Assembly: GCF_910596095.1 (NCBI RefSeq)
Contig: NC_056550.1
Span: forward strand, 11,530,501-11,594,500
Direction of reading: 5' to 3'
DNA: 64,000 nucleotides
DNA from: Thunnus maccoyii
Taxonomy: Eukaryota > Chordata > Actinopteri > Scombriformes > Scombridae
In this document: piece by piece, positions 11,955-24,200 of the stretch
How positions within the stretch are numbered: the first letter of the stretch is position 1
How the letters are laid out: every line of letters starts with the position of its first letter
Position numbers and translations under genes: made by a program
The notes under the pieces: generated by a model
The model's database searches: none
Told to the model about the DNA's origin: nothing
Seen by the model: only the letters and a program-made list of their open reading frames with translations

Positions 11955-14603
11955 TTTGTACGCGTTGTTCCTTCATTGTGCGCGTTGTTTGTCATTGTAC
12001 AAATTAATTATATTTTATGATGTGACAACGCTGTGGTTAAGGTCTGGTTATGTTTAGACATAAAAAACACTTGGTTAGGGTTAGAGAAATGGTTTGAGTT
12101 AAAATGATAACTCTCGCGATATCTTTCGCAAATCTAGGGTTACTATCGAGATCTTTTTGTTCTCCGCAAGGACTTATGGGGGTTGAAGTTTTAATAAGCC
12201 TATGTGCTGAGTGGCACGTATGGGCTGGCAAGGACTGTTTAGCACGGTGCTTTGCTGCAAATTATCCGTAAATATTTGTCTAGGGTGTTTTTTTTTCCTG
12301 CAGAGGAAAATAAGCAGCAAAACCAGCTTAATTTTGAGCTTAAAACAATATTTTTCTTGAAACAGCTGAACTGTTACAAGGACAGACTGTTCTGAAAAAG
12401 CTACTGAAATATTCAGATCTAAATAAGACATGGGTGTGTCACAAGTGTTATTCCTTCTCTCATGGAAAAAGATGCATATGTCAATAGTCTGATTATTGAT
12501 CATCACTGCAAATAGTTTTACACAGTTCTGTGGGCAAATCTTTGGATCACATTTCTCTCCAGGAGATGGTCTCATGTAGCCTATATCTGACTTTTATTCC
12601 AGGAAGCCTGAAAAGGACAACAGGAACATGAAAACAAAGATCTGGGAACAACTGGGGAAAAGAGGCTACACTGAATACTGACCTGTCATCCAGCCATCCT
12701 TGTGAATAATCTTTTTATGATGACTGGGCTATTCCTATGCCACCAGACCCAGCAGTGCTACTCTAAAATGGTGGATAAACAGCCAGTCCATCAATCAGTC
12801 CAACTCCTGTGTATCAGCACTGTTGTCAGAAGCTGTTCAGCTGACAGATAATTAGCCTGCTCTGGTCACAAATCAGCAATCTGATGAGGTTGTCTCAGGC
12901 TGTCCCTCTGAGCACTCATTCATCTGCTTCAGCATTTCTGTCTCCCCGTGTCAGGTCTGTTCATCCCATAAAGTAAATGTAAGGTGAGAGGCAATAGCAG
13001 CGGAAGGGTTTGCATACTCTGTGTGCAGGAATGCATTTAATTTTATAGTTTATCCTGTGGTTTTCCAGCACAGACACAAAAGCCATGTTAGAGGCAGCAG
13101 CCTAGGTCTCAGTTGTCTGAGGAGCTGCTGCTTTTTAACAGCACACAGCTGTTATGTAACAATACAGATTACTGCTGAGAGCACCATTTATGGAGGTAAT
13201 TTATGGATCCTACAGTCAGGTGGGTGACATTTATCAATGTCAACAGTTGAACATTTCATAATAAATCAGTGTAAAACTTGTCATAAATCCTCCGTTTATG
13301 TCAGAAACTGCAGACAAAATATTGTGATGAAGTGAAGGCAAAACTTTAATGTTTGTGTGATTCATTCCTACCTATCAGAGCGGTCTGATGGCATAATGTG
13401 TGATGACACCATTTACTGAAACACCTCCAGAATTTTCAAACCTTTAAACTTACAGACTGATTTAATTTCTGACACTTTGAAGAACCTGTTGAGGGATTTA
13501 CACCAAACTCATCTCTAGGGAACTCTTTATGAACAAACATACCTTAAAAAGATTTTAATTTGCTCATTTCCTGCTGTCACAGAAAAATGGGCATTGCAAT
13601 GCATTTATTTTTCATATCTGAAATATTCAACTGAATACTGTTACACATCTCTTGTTCTGGCACAACTCATCCTTCACTTCATCTCATGACCAGTATTACC
13701 TCATCCTGGGACCCAAAATTTTAAAACTGCTGAACAGCACAAGCACCACTGGATAAACATAACATGTATGAATTTAGAATTTGCTGTGTGATTACTATTT
13801 GTAGTGTCAAAACGTGTCTATATTTAAATTTCTATTATCAGGGTATGACTCTATGTTAATGTAATATACATTTTGAGAAGCGTTTTACCTCTACATGTGT
13901 GAAAAGGGACTTTTGAAAAGTTAGTCTTTTTAGTGTGTCAACACAGGACATTGAGCCACAATCGCTGTCACACAAGATCTTACTTCCATTCTCTTGAACA
14001 AGAAAATCTACACGAACAGGACACAATCTCAAATAAGTTGCAGCTATTTGCTCTTTTCTGGACATCATGTAGAATCCATTTAATGAAAAAAAAAGTAAAA
14101 TAAAATACAGAAAAGTGAGTTTAAAATATCCTAATGTTTAATGAAAGGGTGATGTACTGATCAGCAAGAAAGGGGTACAGTAAAACTACGAGGGAACGGG
14201 TAAAGAGCTTGGTACTCAAAAACATGTCTGTCCGTCTCAACCGCAACACGATTCAGTCCAGAGGAACTTCTGCCATACCCTTGTGCACGAGCTTCTTGTG
14301 TGTCAAGGATGCAGGTGGAGGGCACAGGGGAGGAGGCGCAAGGGTACTACAGAGACAAGTGTGCTGTTGTTGTCACATAGAGGTAAAGGAAATGTAAGGG
14401 AAAAAACAATTCCTTCTAGTTTTAACTATATCCCTCTGATCAAAGTTCAAAATAGAAGCACCCACCACGTGTGTGTGGAGCTAACTGCTGGGCCTGATCA
14501 TGACTTCCCCTTCTCTTACATCTGGGGGTGGATAGGTTCTGTTTTTTTTTTCTTTGTTTTTTCCTTTTTCTCCGTGGGTTCTTAAATCCTCTTCAGAGCG
14601 CAC
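11955..14603. other. Region between the dhrs7b promoter and tmem11, including the tmem11 3' UTR
   Basis: The first 150 bases hold a GGTTAGGGTT-type low-complexity sequence (about 12033-12100) common in fish genomes. The rest is AT-rich and shows no gene that I can support. An open frame at 12174-12575 (minus) has no family features. The tmem11 3' UTR should occupy the right side, but no single poly(A) signal stands out; TTTATT near 13604 and TTTAAT near 14079 are candidates. Confidence 0.5.
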
Positions 14604-17258
14604 TCATACCGCATAGAGTTCGTAGATCTTCTTGGCGCAATACGCCAGGGCAGCCAGTGCTATCGTATTATGGAGTCTCTTTCTGTGGATGTCATCCCTG
14701 CGTACCAATACCACGGGCGTGGAGGAGGTCAGCGTATGCAGGGGCAGCCGCGAGAGTTTTTGGCTGTCATATTCCACCTGGTACTTGCAGCAGGGGTCAA
14801 ACTGCCATGAAATCCCGTAGAGGGCAGCACAGGCAACACTGAGGGCGCCAGCAGGCAACGCCACGTAGCGCGAGTATTCAGCGGGCAGTGAAAGTGGCGT
14901 CAGGAGGCAAGCGGCACCTGACAACACAGCCGTCTTGTGCAGGCAGTTGCCCACTGTAATCCAACGGGCCGTCTCATCTCCGATCCGTGTGGGCTCAATA
15001 ACAATGTATTTATACTGGGCCTCCAGTGCCTGCTCCAGCTCATACTCAAACTGGTCCTGCGCATTCTCGCCGTTGTAGATCTCGTGTACAATGTAGCAGT
15101 CTGTCGCCGCCATCACTCCCCTGTGCAGAGACAGAAAAACAGGCATGGAAACTGTGAGAGAAAGGATAGGGAGTAGACTCAATACGTCTACGACCTTCAA
15201 CACCAACCTACCCACTTTTTGTAGATACATCACTTTTGTCTGAAATAGGCAAGAAGACAAACATTCCCAGCTGGTTATTATATCTAAATAATTTCCTAAT
15301 CAATTCTCCAAGTGGTTAACAATATCACAACACATCATCTGTAACATAAATGATATATTTGGTTTTAGTAAATACAACAACAAAACAACATAACGTGTGT
15401 TATCTGCTTCTATGAACACAATGCAAGATTTAAAATTAAATTGTTTATATCCATATCAACTACAGGAATACATGACTATAATTGTAATGTGTATATTGTG
15501 TATATTGCATGGAGATTTTACAGCAGTATGATTTCAATTTATATGTATTCCAACAACAGCTTTGGGAATTCCCAATTGTTATGATTTAACCTCATTTTAC
15601 ATGAATGTGTCCTACATCATGTGTATGCATATTAATTGTTTGATGTGTATACTGGGGCTGACATTTCAACTGTGAAATGTCAAAATTACCAAATGGCAAT
15701 CACAAGTTTTCTGGGCTAAAAAGGGAAGTCTGAAAAATTTTTTGACCAGTAGCTCTAAAACCTCCACATGAAACACAGCATGAACTTTTTGAAACATTCC
15801 TCTCTGGCAAGAGGCTGAGGTCTGTCAAGACCAAAACCTCACGCCACAAGAACAGTTTCTTCCTGCCTGTGGCTGGCCTGATAAACAAGGCCTCAAACTC
15901 CACTGACACAGACTCTATCCCTCCCATGGACATTACACATTATATTAACGTAAAACCCCATAATATCATATTTGCACATCTGTGATCTTTTCTTCTGACA
16001 CGGTGCATTACATTAACGCAACTTGTATTATTATTATTTACATGTAATAATATACTGTTTACTCCTGGTCAATATTTTGTACTTTTAATTTCATGCTCTT
16101 CCATTTAAAATTTAAACCTGTAGCAGCTCTCCTCGGAATATATTTGACACATTTTCATTGTATTTTTTCTTTTTTTTGGATTATTTAGATTTACTTAAAT
16201 TTGTGTATATTTTTGACTTTTATACATCACAACACCAAAGCAAATTCCTTGTATGTGCAAACCTACTTGGCAATAAACCTGATTCTGATATGTAAAGCTG
16301 AGACAAACAACCATTTGATATTTCAGTTTGACAAATAAATTACAATAATTAGTTGATGATTGAAATAATTCTGTCAGTATTTTTTGTCTGTAAATGGATT
16401 TTTCTTCATCTTAATTGTATATTTTCTCTAAAGGAGACAAACAAATGCATTTGTGTGTGTGTGTGTATCAATGTCAACACTATGAGGCCTTCCAGTGCAG
16501 CTTGACAAGTAAATTACAATAATTAACTGATAATTGAAATAATTTTCTGTCTTAACACATCTGTAAGTGGGTTTTTCTTCTTCTGAAATGTATATTTTCT
16601 CTGAAGGAGACAAATGTCAACACTCTGAGGCCTTCCAGTGCAGGTTGACAAGCAAACACAAAGCTCCACTCGGCTTCAAAGACAGCGTGTTATTGGCTGA
16701 AGGAATAAAGGATTTTAAGGCGTTTTGGACACTCAATAAAAGGTTTGTAGGGTGACCGAGCAAAGGGACATGATGTGTCGGTTAGATAAGGCTCGCTCAC
16801 TCGCTTGCATGGCAGAAAGTTGGAGGACTGGCCGGGTAACTTGAGGAGCGTTTTACTTTCAGAGCAGGTCGACAAACACTCAGCGTAGCTAGTAAAGTGA
16901 AGCAAGTGAGTCGTCTGCAACAATGCACGATTAAAAGCAACTTTACGCACAAGTTGTCGGCTGGTGTGAAACAACCAAAACATCACATGAGCTGCTCGTT
17001 TGATTCCTGGCTAATAACGTCAGCTAGCTGTGCACGTTAGCCAGCTAATGTTAGCTAACCATGGGATAAAATTCACCCTTGTCGTGCTCGCCATTTAACT
17101 TTAAGGCCGACACCATATGCATGTTTGGGATCTAGCGAGCGGTGACATCGACCAAACGATGTATCACATTAAAACATTGTCGTTTAACGGACAAGATGTA
17201 CAGTAACTGACCTCTCCCTGCTTACTGGGACACCGCGCCTCCTTCCCAGCGACGCCAT
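14604..17258 (-). CDS. tmem11: Transmembrane protein 11, mitochondrial
   Basis: Two coding exons on the minus strand, 187 residues: 17258-17212 and 15120-14604. Exon 1 gives the start MASLGRRRG; exon 2 continues in phase (AG|G) and contains the invariant stretch ATDCYIVHEIYNGENAQDQ, FEYELEQALEAQYKYIVIEP, and the C-terminal IALAALAYCAKKIYELYAV. Two hydrophobic segments lie near residues 83-105 and 109-127. The family length (human 192) and the near-identical core make the call secure. TMEM11 (Drosophila PMI) is an inner-mitochondrial-membrane protein that works with the MICOS complex in shaping cristae and influences mitochondrial morphology and mitophagy. The single intron (about 2.1 kb) holds a LINE fragment and a local tandem duplication. 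Confidence 0.97.
15740..16294 (+). mobile_element. 3' end of an L2-type LINE
   Basis: The plus-strand frame at about 15800-15945 reads LSGKRLRSVKTKTSRHKNSF, the end of a LINE reverse-transcriptase ORF. About 300 bases later comes the typical L2 tail: AATTCCTTGTATGTGCAAAC, then CTTGGCAATAAACCTGATTC. It is 5'-truncated and lies in the tmem11 intron, antisense to the gene. Confidence 0.7.
16325..16653. repeat. Diverged tandem duplication in the tmem11 intron
   Basis: Two adjacent units share AAATTACAATAATTA, GATAATTGAAATAATT / GATGATTGAAATAATT, TATATTTTCTCTAAAGGAGA / TATATTTTCTCTGAAGGAGA and GAGGCCTTCCAGTGCAG. Unit 1 runs about 16325-16498, unit 2 about 16499-16653. Unit 1 has an extra (GT)n tract that unit 2 lacks. 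Confidence 0.8.
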
Positions 17259-17304
17259 GTTGGAGATACAAACTGTGATTGCAGCTGACGTATGACAGCG
17301 CACA

Positions 17305-17323
17305 GCCTTGCGGGTAATGTAGT
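17305..17323 (-). promoter_or_regulatory. tmem11: ZNF143-type (SBS) site upstream of tmem11
   Basis: On the minus strand it reads ACTACATTACCCGCAAGGC, close to the ZNF143/THAP11 promoter motif ACTACAATTCCCAGCATGC. It lies 47-65 bp before the tmem11 ATG. It is divergent to the site at 17365-17383. Confidence 0.5.
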
Positions 17324-17364
17324 AGTTCCAGCGGCGTCGACGCATCGCTTGGACGCGATCACGC

Positions 17365-17383
17365 ACTACATTTCCCAAGATGC
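17365..17383 (+). promoter_or_regulatory. tmem11: ZNF143-type (SBS) site
   Basis: ACTACATTTCCCAAGATGC on plus is a near-consensus SBS motif about 110 bp upstream of the tmem11 ATG. Vertebrate housekeeping and bidirectional promoters often have this site close to the start. Confidence 0.6.
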
Positions 17384-19528
17384 TATGCAGTCAGGGTACC
17401 TGCCTTCACGTATTTTATAATAGCGCAGTGAAGTTTGAGAGGTCAGACCGTACAGATGTAAATAATGAAATGAATGAACGCAAGTATGTAAGAAAAAACA
17501 GTTAAACAAGTAATTATATAGGAACTGGTCAAATAAATTCAGGAGACATTTATATATTTAAATAATTAACTGTGCAAGTAGACACAGCTAAGTCAGTTAC
17601 ACAATATTGTATACAGTATATAATAAAGTGTCATAATATGTCGTTTTGTGACAAGACAGGTGTTTTTAGTTACCCATAATGTGCCGTCGCGTGCTCTGTC
17701 CCTGTGTCCTCGTGCGGCTGCCTGTCCGCGTGCTGTAACCTGAAGCCCTTTGGATGTTACAACTATATAATGGCCACGTTCAGGAGTGTGAGATCAGCTG
17801 AAACCAAATGCGACGCCAGTGACAGCAATTGTAACAGCTTTACGATACAGGGAGTTAAATGACGCATCCGTGACGTATCAATACAGAGACGATCAATAAA
17901 GAATATTGGCGATGCTGTCTTTGAAACTGTGTATTTTGAATGGTGTTTAAACCGGGTCGCTCGACTTGTGTAGCAACTTCAGAAGAGCATATTCAAAGAT
18001 CCCCTCCAGACATGTTTTAAGATGTTTATAATATACTTTAAATAATAATGTGTGTCTGATATGGTTTATCCACAGAAAAGTTCAATTATCTTGTTAAAAT
18101 CCTTAAAATTACATCTACTCCTTCTCCCTCATTAAAAAAAATCCAGTATCTATAAATGTGCAAATATTGTTTATTTCTGAAGTTTTCCTGCTGGACACAA
18201 GATGTCTCCTACTTCAATGTAAAGTCACTTCTCAGTGTTTGTGCACTGTAGGCTTCAAGTTTCCACATCACCTGTGTGTAAATTGAACATCGGATCAGAT
18301 GGCTCCAAACTATTTGTGATGTCATAAATCATGCTTGTAGGCCCACTCGTTAAAATTTGATTTTCAATGAGCACAGAGAAACTTTCCACATTAGCAGATG
18401 AATGTGAAAACAGCCTTCTAGTGTCAAACTCTGCACATACATCATTCTGCACAGTGAAGCTCAAACATCCAAGTGAAGTAACAATATACGAAACAAATTT
18501 TTGAGTGGAGGTTGACTTTAATGTCCCATAAAGAATCTTTTAAACTGATGTAGGACATTTGGAGAAACAGGTCTAACTACTATTGCAGTGTTATGTCACT
18601 GTCCACACAGCCAGCAATGAAACTGTGGCGGACAGACACCAAATTGACTATTGTGGTTCCTAACCTTTTTTTTTTTTTTTCATATTACCACTTGAAGTGG
18701 CAGAAGCTGGATGTTTCAACCATTTATTCATAACTTTTAGCTATTTCAACTTATCTGTTTGCTTTCTAACTGGTTTTAATGCACTCTTAATCGCAGTATG
18801 TGGTGACTTAGGTTGGTGGGAGGTGTGTCCCGTGAAGTCGGCTTCAACACAGATATGTGGATATAGTTATTTATGTACCAAATCATAGTTTCCATTTTTT
18901 CAAATTAGTTGAGCTATTCCACGATCTTCACAAGTAGCCTAACCCTAGTCAGGAAACACTGCTCCATATCAAACCTTAACCTTAACTGGATAGATTTCTA
19001 CCAGAGAAGATATGACTGTTTATATGGTGAGGTCAAGTTAACAGAGTGAAGCATATGAGTAAAATAATCATTAGATAAACTCTCATTGTGTTAATTTACA
19101 TTGATCAAAATGGCACTAAAATCAAACTACTGCTCATTTTTTGGCCTTTTCAGGACAATATCTGCCAGTGTAATTCTTGAATTTACCACCGGATGGTGCC
19201 AAAGCACATCTTTTTCAAATCCTACACCTAGTGGCTTTTATTGTTCCCCTCCTGCATCAACAGATCAGAAACATACGTTAACGGAGTTGGCAAAGGCTTC
19301 AATAGATTTGCTGAGGGAGTGTCTCTGCAGACAGAAACAACAATAGCTGGCAAAACAAAGTGTAACTCTAAATACATATAACTTGCATATTATCAGGATA
19401 TATCCATTCAGACAGTGATATTTGCACTCTGGATAGAACATTAATGTTATCAAATCTCTTTAAACTCAGCTGTACATGCATCTTACTCTGTTTAACCATA
19501 AACACATACTTTGACGTGAATAATGTGG
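17384..19528. other. Region between tmem11 and the natd1 3' end
   Basis: The proximal part (about 17660-17900) is richer in CG dinucleotides than its surroundings, with a TTACCCATAATGTGCC word and a TGACGTATCA word, and may be a separate regulatory island. The remainder is AT-rich; I see no credible exon or RNA gene in it. Confidence 0.45.
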
Positions 19529-19538
19529 TTTATTTATT
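19529..19538 (-). terminator. natd1: Candidate double polyadenylation signal of natd1
   Basis: TTTATTTATT on plus gives two overlapping AATAAA hexamers on minus, about 1.7 kb beyond the natd1 stop. The sequence from 19539 to 21255 would be its long 3' UTR; no other gene is visible there. Confidence 0.5.
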
Positions 19539-21255
19539 TGTAGACAACAAGAATTGACCAAAAAAAAAGTTTCAAGCACAAAACAATATAACAAGAATTG
19601 GTACATTTTGACGCATGTGGTAGAGCAGCAGCCCAAAACTGTTAAATCAGGCAGTTGTGATGAAACTTACACACAAATACATAAACACAAAAATGAAACA
19701 ATACCTTGAATACCTTGGCCTATCAATAGGTGAGTGTCACCTAACGAAAAGTGTTACAAAGGGAAAGTTGTTTCCTGCAGTTACCTCAAAGTGATTCTTA
19801 CAGCAGACAGGTTCTGCCTTGCATGTTGTCTGTCCTGCCAGTGTTTGAGTTACCTGAGGTATTTTTCTCTTCAACACTTGAGATTGTCAACAGCAAAGGC
19901 TCCTGAAGAGCCAAAACAGAGAAACCACAGTAAAACATGTTTTCAGTTATTTTTTTCTCATATAATGATATTTATCATTTTGACATCAGCGGGCTTAAGA
20001 AGCCTTGTGGGCAGATGAAAAAAAACACAAAAAAACCCAGACCCAACAACAAGGAAACCTGGTGTGTAAGCCTCGACCACCCAGTGTCATTTTCCTGAAT
20101 GACAGAACAAAGGATGTAAATGCCCTGAATATAGATAGCAGTGCTGTTTTTGAAATGCTGGTTTGAGCAGAGATGTTTATCCATATCCACACTGAAGTAT
20201 TGCACCGCACAGTGACAGGCTTCAGACCCACTTTTTCACATGTGTGTCTATCATATTCAACACATATGATAGAGAAAATAATGAGTTAAGTCTTGAAGCT
20301 TGGTCAGAATTACCCTTGCAGAGAGTAAAAATCCTCAATTTGTGTTCTTTGGTTCTGAATCAGGATCTGTTTATAAAACCCTCTACCATTGACTAATCAA
20401 TTTATGGCTCCAAACAAGTTTATAGAGTAACACTGGAACCAAATTAAGAGTTTGGGGAAATAAATGTCTTCAAAATACAGATTATATATTTTTTAAGTAC
20501 CCATTACCCACCAAAGTTATGCATATACCTCTTTGCAGTTACTTAGAAAAGAAACGCATCTTTTGAGTCGCTTGACGTTTCAAAGATACTTTTAGCATTC
20601 ACAGCCTACTAAACAAGCATTTCAGCCCTAATTTCAGCAATTTCTAAGATTGAAGTTGAAAGTAAATTGGAAATTTTTTTAAAAAAGACAAAATAAAATA
20701 TCAAAAAGGGGTTGAAATATAAAAGTCATCAGCATTTGAGTGTCAGTGAAGCAATAATTGGTTCCATTAAAATCACCACGGAGAAAGACACCTGGGTCGG
20801 TCATCTTGTAGCACCGCTCACAACCAGTGAGTCCGAAGGAGGACAGAAATTTGCGGCATAACACGTGACTCCCATGTTCTCTCAATACATGACGAATCCT
20901 GTCTTCCAGCCGGTGATGTGTTTACACCCTGAAGGTTTCTGTCTGAGGTAACAGGCTCCTGCTTTGGTTAGTTTGTTTACTCATGTTTTTACAAGTCGTG
21001 ACCAGGTGATTCCCTTCCTGTTTCTGGTGAGCACGTGTCCCCATGTTATGGACAGAACTGACCAGTCGACCCAACATTCAGCTTGCACAAAAGTCTTCCT
21101 GTGAGATCAGTTGCCTCTAGATTCACTCAGTGTCATGTGTAACAATGCCTGGAAGGTCCTTTGTTGTTTATCAGCCTTTAACTCCAAAGCATGATGCCAT
21201 ATTTCTCTCCTGGGAGTCTCTTCCTCCTTCTCTTGTCTTTTGGTGCCATGTCGGG
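19539..21255 (-). other. natd1: Probable 3' UTR of natd1
   Basis: No reading frame with family features is present on either strand between the natd1 stop and the AATAAATAAA at 19538-19529. The UTR length is inferred from that signal only. Confidence 0.5.
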
Positions 21256-24200
21256 TCATTGATAAATATGTTCGAAGTACTGAGGCTGAGGATTTTCTTT
21301 GACGTATTTCTGAATGTACCAACAGGTCAAGTGGGCCTTCAGATCCTCTTCCACCACAAAATCCATGGCTGCCTGCCATCACAGAAGCATAAAATCACAA
21401 TCTGACAAGAATTATATGGAAATTGTGGTCATAGATTTAAATTTTTTAGTACTCATTGTAGCGCTGTAACAATTAATCGATTAGTTGATCGACAGAAAAT
21501 GAATCGCCAACTATTTTGATTATTTATTAATCGTATATTTTGTCATTTTTTAATAAAAGAAAATGTCCAAATTCTCTGATTCCAACTTCTCAAATGTGAA
21601 TATTTTCTAGTTTACTTACTCTTCAGAGACAGTTAACTAAATATCTTTGGGTTGCGGAGTGTTAGTCAGCACAATAGACATTTGAAGACATCATCTTGAG
21701 CTTTGGGAAACATTAATCGACATTTTTCACCATTTTGGATATTTTATAGAGCAAACCATTAACTGTGAAAGTAATGGACAGATTCATCAATAATGAAAAT
21801 AATCATCAGTTGCAGCCCTATCTCATAGTACATCTTGTATTGCACACTTAAAATTCCAACTACAGGACGTGTGCTGGACTACAGTAGCCAGATAGAACTG
21901 GTAAAACTTTCATAATGAACCAGGTTGGCTTATTAGATGATTTATTCATGAGCACATAATCCCACTCACTTTAAACTGTGAATGAGGTTTAACGGTTCAT
22001 GTGTCAGAAATGTTTAATTTACAGTTAATGATCCAAATGTTAACAAAAGGTAGCCCAATCCAAACAATTCAAAACAGGATTATTATTTTAAATTATGATA
22101 AATTGAGATACATGCAACATACTGGTTTTACATCTATAACTCAAACCATTAAACAATGCATGTGAGCATACTTAAAATTAATATAGTTGATTATGAGAAT
22201 AATCCGTTTTTATGGGCTGTACCTTGGCCAGGTGTTTGGCAATTCCTCTCCCCCTGTAAGCATCTGGAACTTCAGTGTGTTGCAAGTCCACCGTCTTCTT
22301 CCCAACATATTCATACAAAAGAACTGCTCGATCGTGAGATCCTGAGGGGAGACAGAAGTCAACTCTCTTGTTTGTTTGACAAATTTGTCTCCACTTAGTT
22401 TCCTACAGCTACTTCACCCCATCTTGCTTGGGGATATTAATGATACTTTAAAATGTAATTATCAATGTTCAAGGGCAAAGTTTATATAGCAGATTTTCAA
22501 AAATTGCTCACTTACATTTGACAATGACACAGAGAAACTAGTAACATGACATCTACAGTATCTTATGCATGCTGCACAATTTTAAGCTGTGCTAACTATA
22601 AAATCTGGGCACTAAGAGTTGAGTATAAGAAGCCCATTGGCTAAGTTATTGATCCAGTTGGCAACTGCTGCTTACGATCTACAGTACCAGTTGAGAGTCA
22701 TGAATGGGAAAGTGTGTCCAAACTTTTGACTGGTACTGTACATATAATACAAAATGGCTGCTCAATAAGACAACACAGAAGTGACTTAGTAGTGATTACT
22801 CAGTCGCCTGATTTCATGTAATGTGGTGCCACAGTCAGTAGCCTACGTATATCCTTAAATAACACATTACCTAGTTTTGTCTCGTGATACCAGACAATTG
22901 GAGATCTCCACCTGCTGAAGTCTGGGGATTTACCTACCTTACATGCAAGGTAGTTGCTTGAATGGTGGTGAGAACGGCCGCTAACAAACCTACACCTATA
23001 CAACCTACATTTTGTCAAGGACACGCCTTATCAGAAATGATGCTCTCCCCCCATTCTCCTCCATAGTGAAATGCATGTCACTACCCCAATATGAAGGGCT
23101 GCCCTAAAGACTTTGGATTGGTTCTGCAATGCAGGTTTGTTTTTTTTTAAATCTCTAATTGTTCCCACCCAATTTTAACAACAAAACCTGGGAGATTATC
23201 CATATGAGCGAAGCATTTAGAGATTGACCTATGAGTCTAAACTGAGCCAGGTAGACACAAGAGCTTGTGGAAAAGAAAGGTGTTGCTGGGTGGAGAGAGA
23301 CAGGTTGATAAAGACCATTCAGGGAAGAATAGCTTCCACACAACTGTAATGGACTACATCATATAAACTCTTTAATGCCTAAAAGTTATTTCCTTAACAT
23401 TAAATGAAACTGACCTGGAAATATACGCACATTAACACACCTGTATATAGGGCTGGGCAATATATGGTGATAAGTGTTGTCTTTTCCTTGTTTTAAAGGC
23501 TGCATCATAGTACAGTAATGTAATTTTATGAACTTACCAGACTGTTCTAGCTGTTCCATTGTTTACCTTTACCCACTTAGTCATTATATCCACATTAATG
23601 ATGATTATTTCTTGTTTAATTAATTTGTGAAAGCATCATTAGTCATCCCTACAATATTGTCACAATATCGATAGAGATATTTGGTCAAAAATATTGTGAT
23701 ATTTGATTCTGCCCAGCCCTTCCTGTATATTAGTATGTCCTCATAAACTGAAAGATCAAATGCCAAAACATGAGGCGATTAGTTTTAAACTAAACCAAAA
23801 CTGTATAAATCCCTGCTTTGATATTGTTATTTTGGTACAATATCAAAGCAGGGATTTATACAGTTTTGGTTGTCACAACCCATTTATGGGTCTGACTGAT
23901 ACACTGACAGATATATAAACAAAGTATTAGCAGTGATTGGTCTTTTAAGCGTGACATTTGGGGTTTGGGGAGAAGAACTACCAGTTGTTCTCAGGGAAAC
24001 TTCTCAGAAGAATTGCTGATGTGCAGAGAAGCTAAATAATCTTCTTCTTTTGTCTTTTGTGGCTGGATGCTATTGAAGGTTGCATATTTGCTGTCAGGAA
24101 TGGCACGAAGAAAAATGTTTTCTCGTCGTGACAAACAGACTTCGACCAAACCCTGCTGTCTGTTCAGCTCCTGACACGAAATACAGTCGGAATAAAGCCC

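Noticed and set aside
12174-12575. 133-codon open frame on minus
   Set aside because: No recognisable motif, AT-rich composition, no splice or promoter support; compatible with chance.
14209-14842. Overlapping plus-strand open frames near 14.2-14.8 kb
   Set aside because: They run through the tmem11 3' UTR and antisense to its coding exon.
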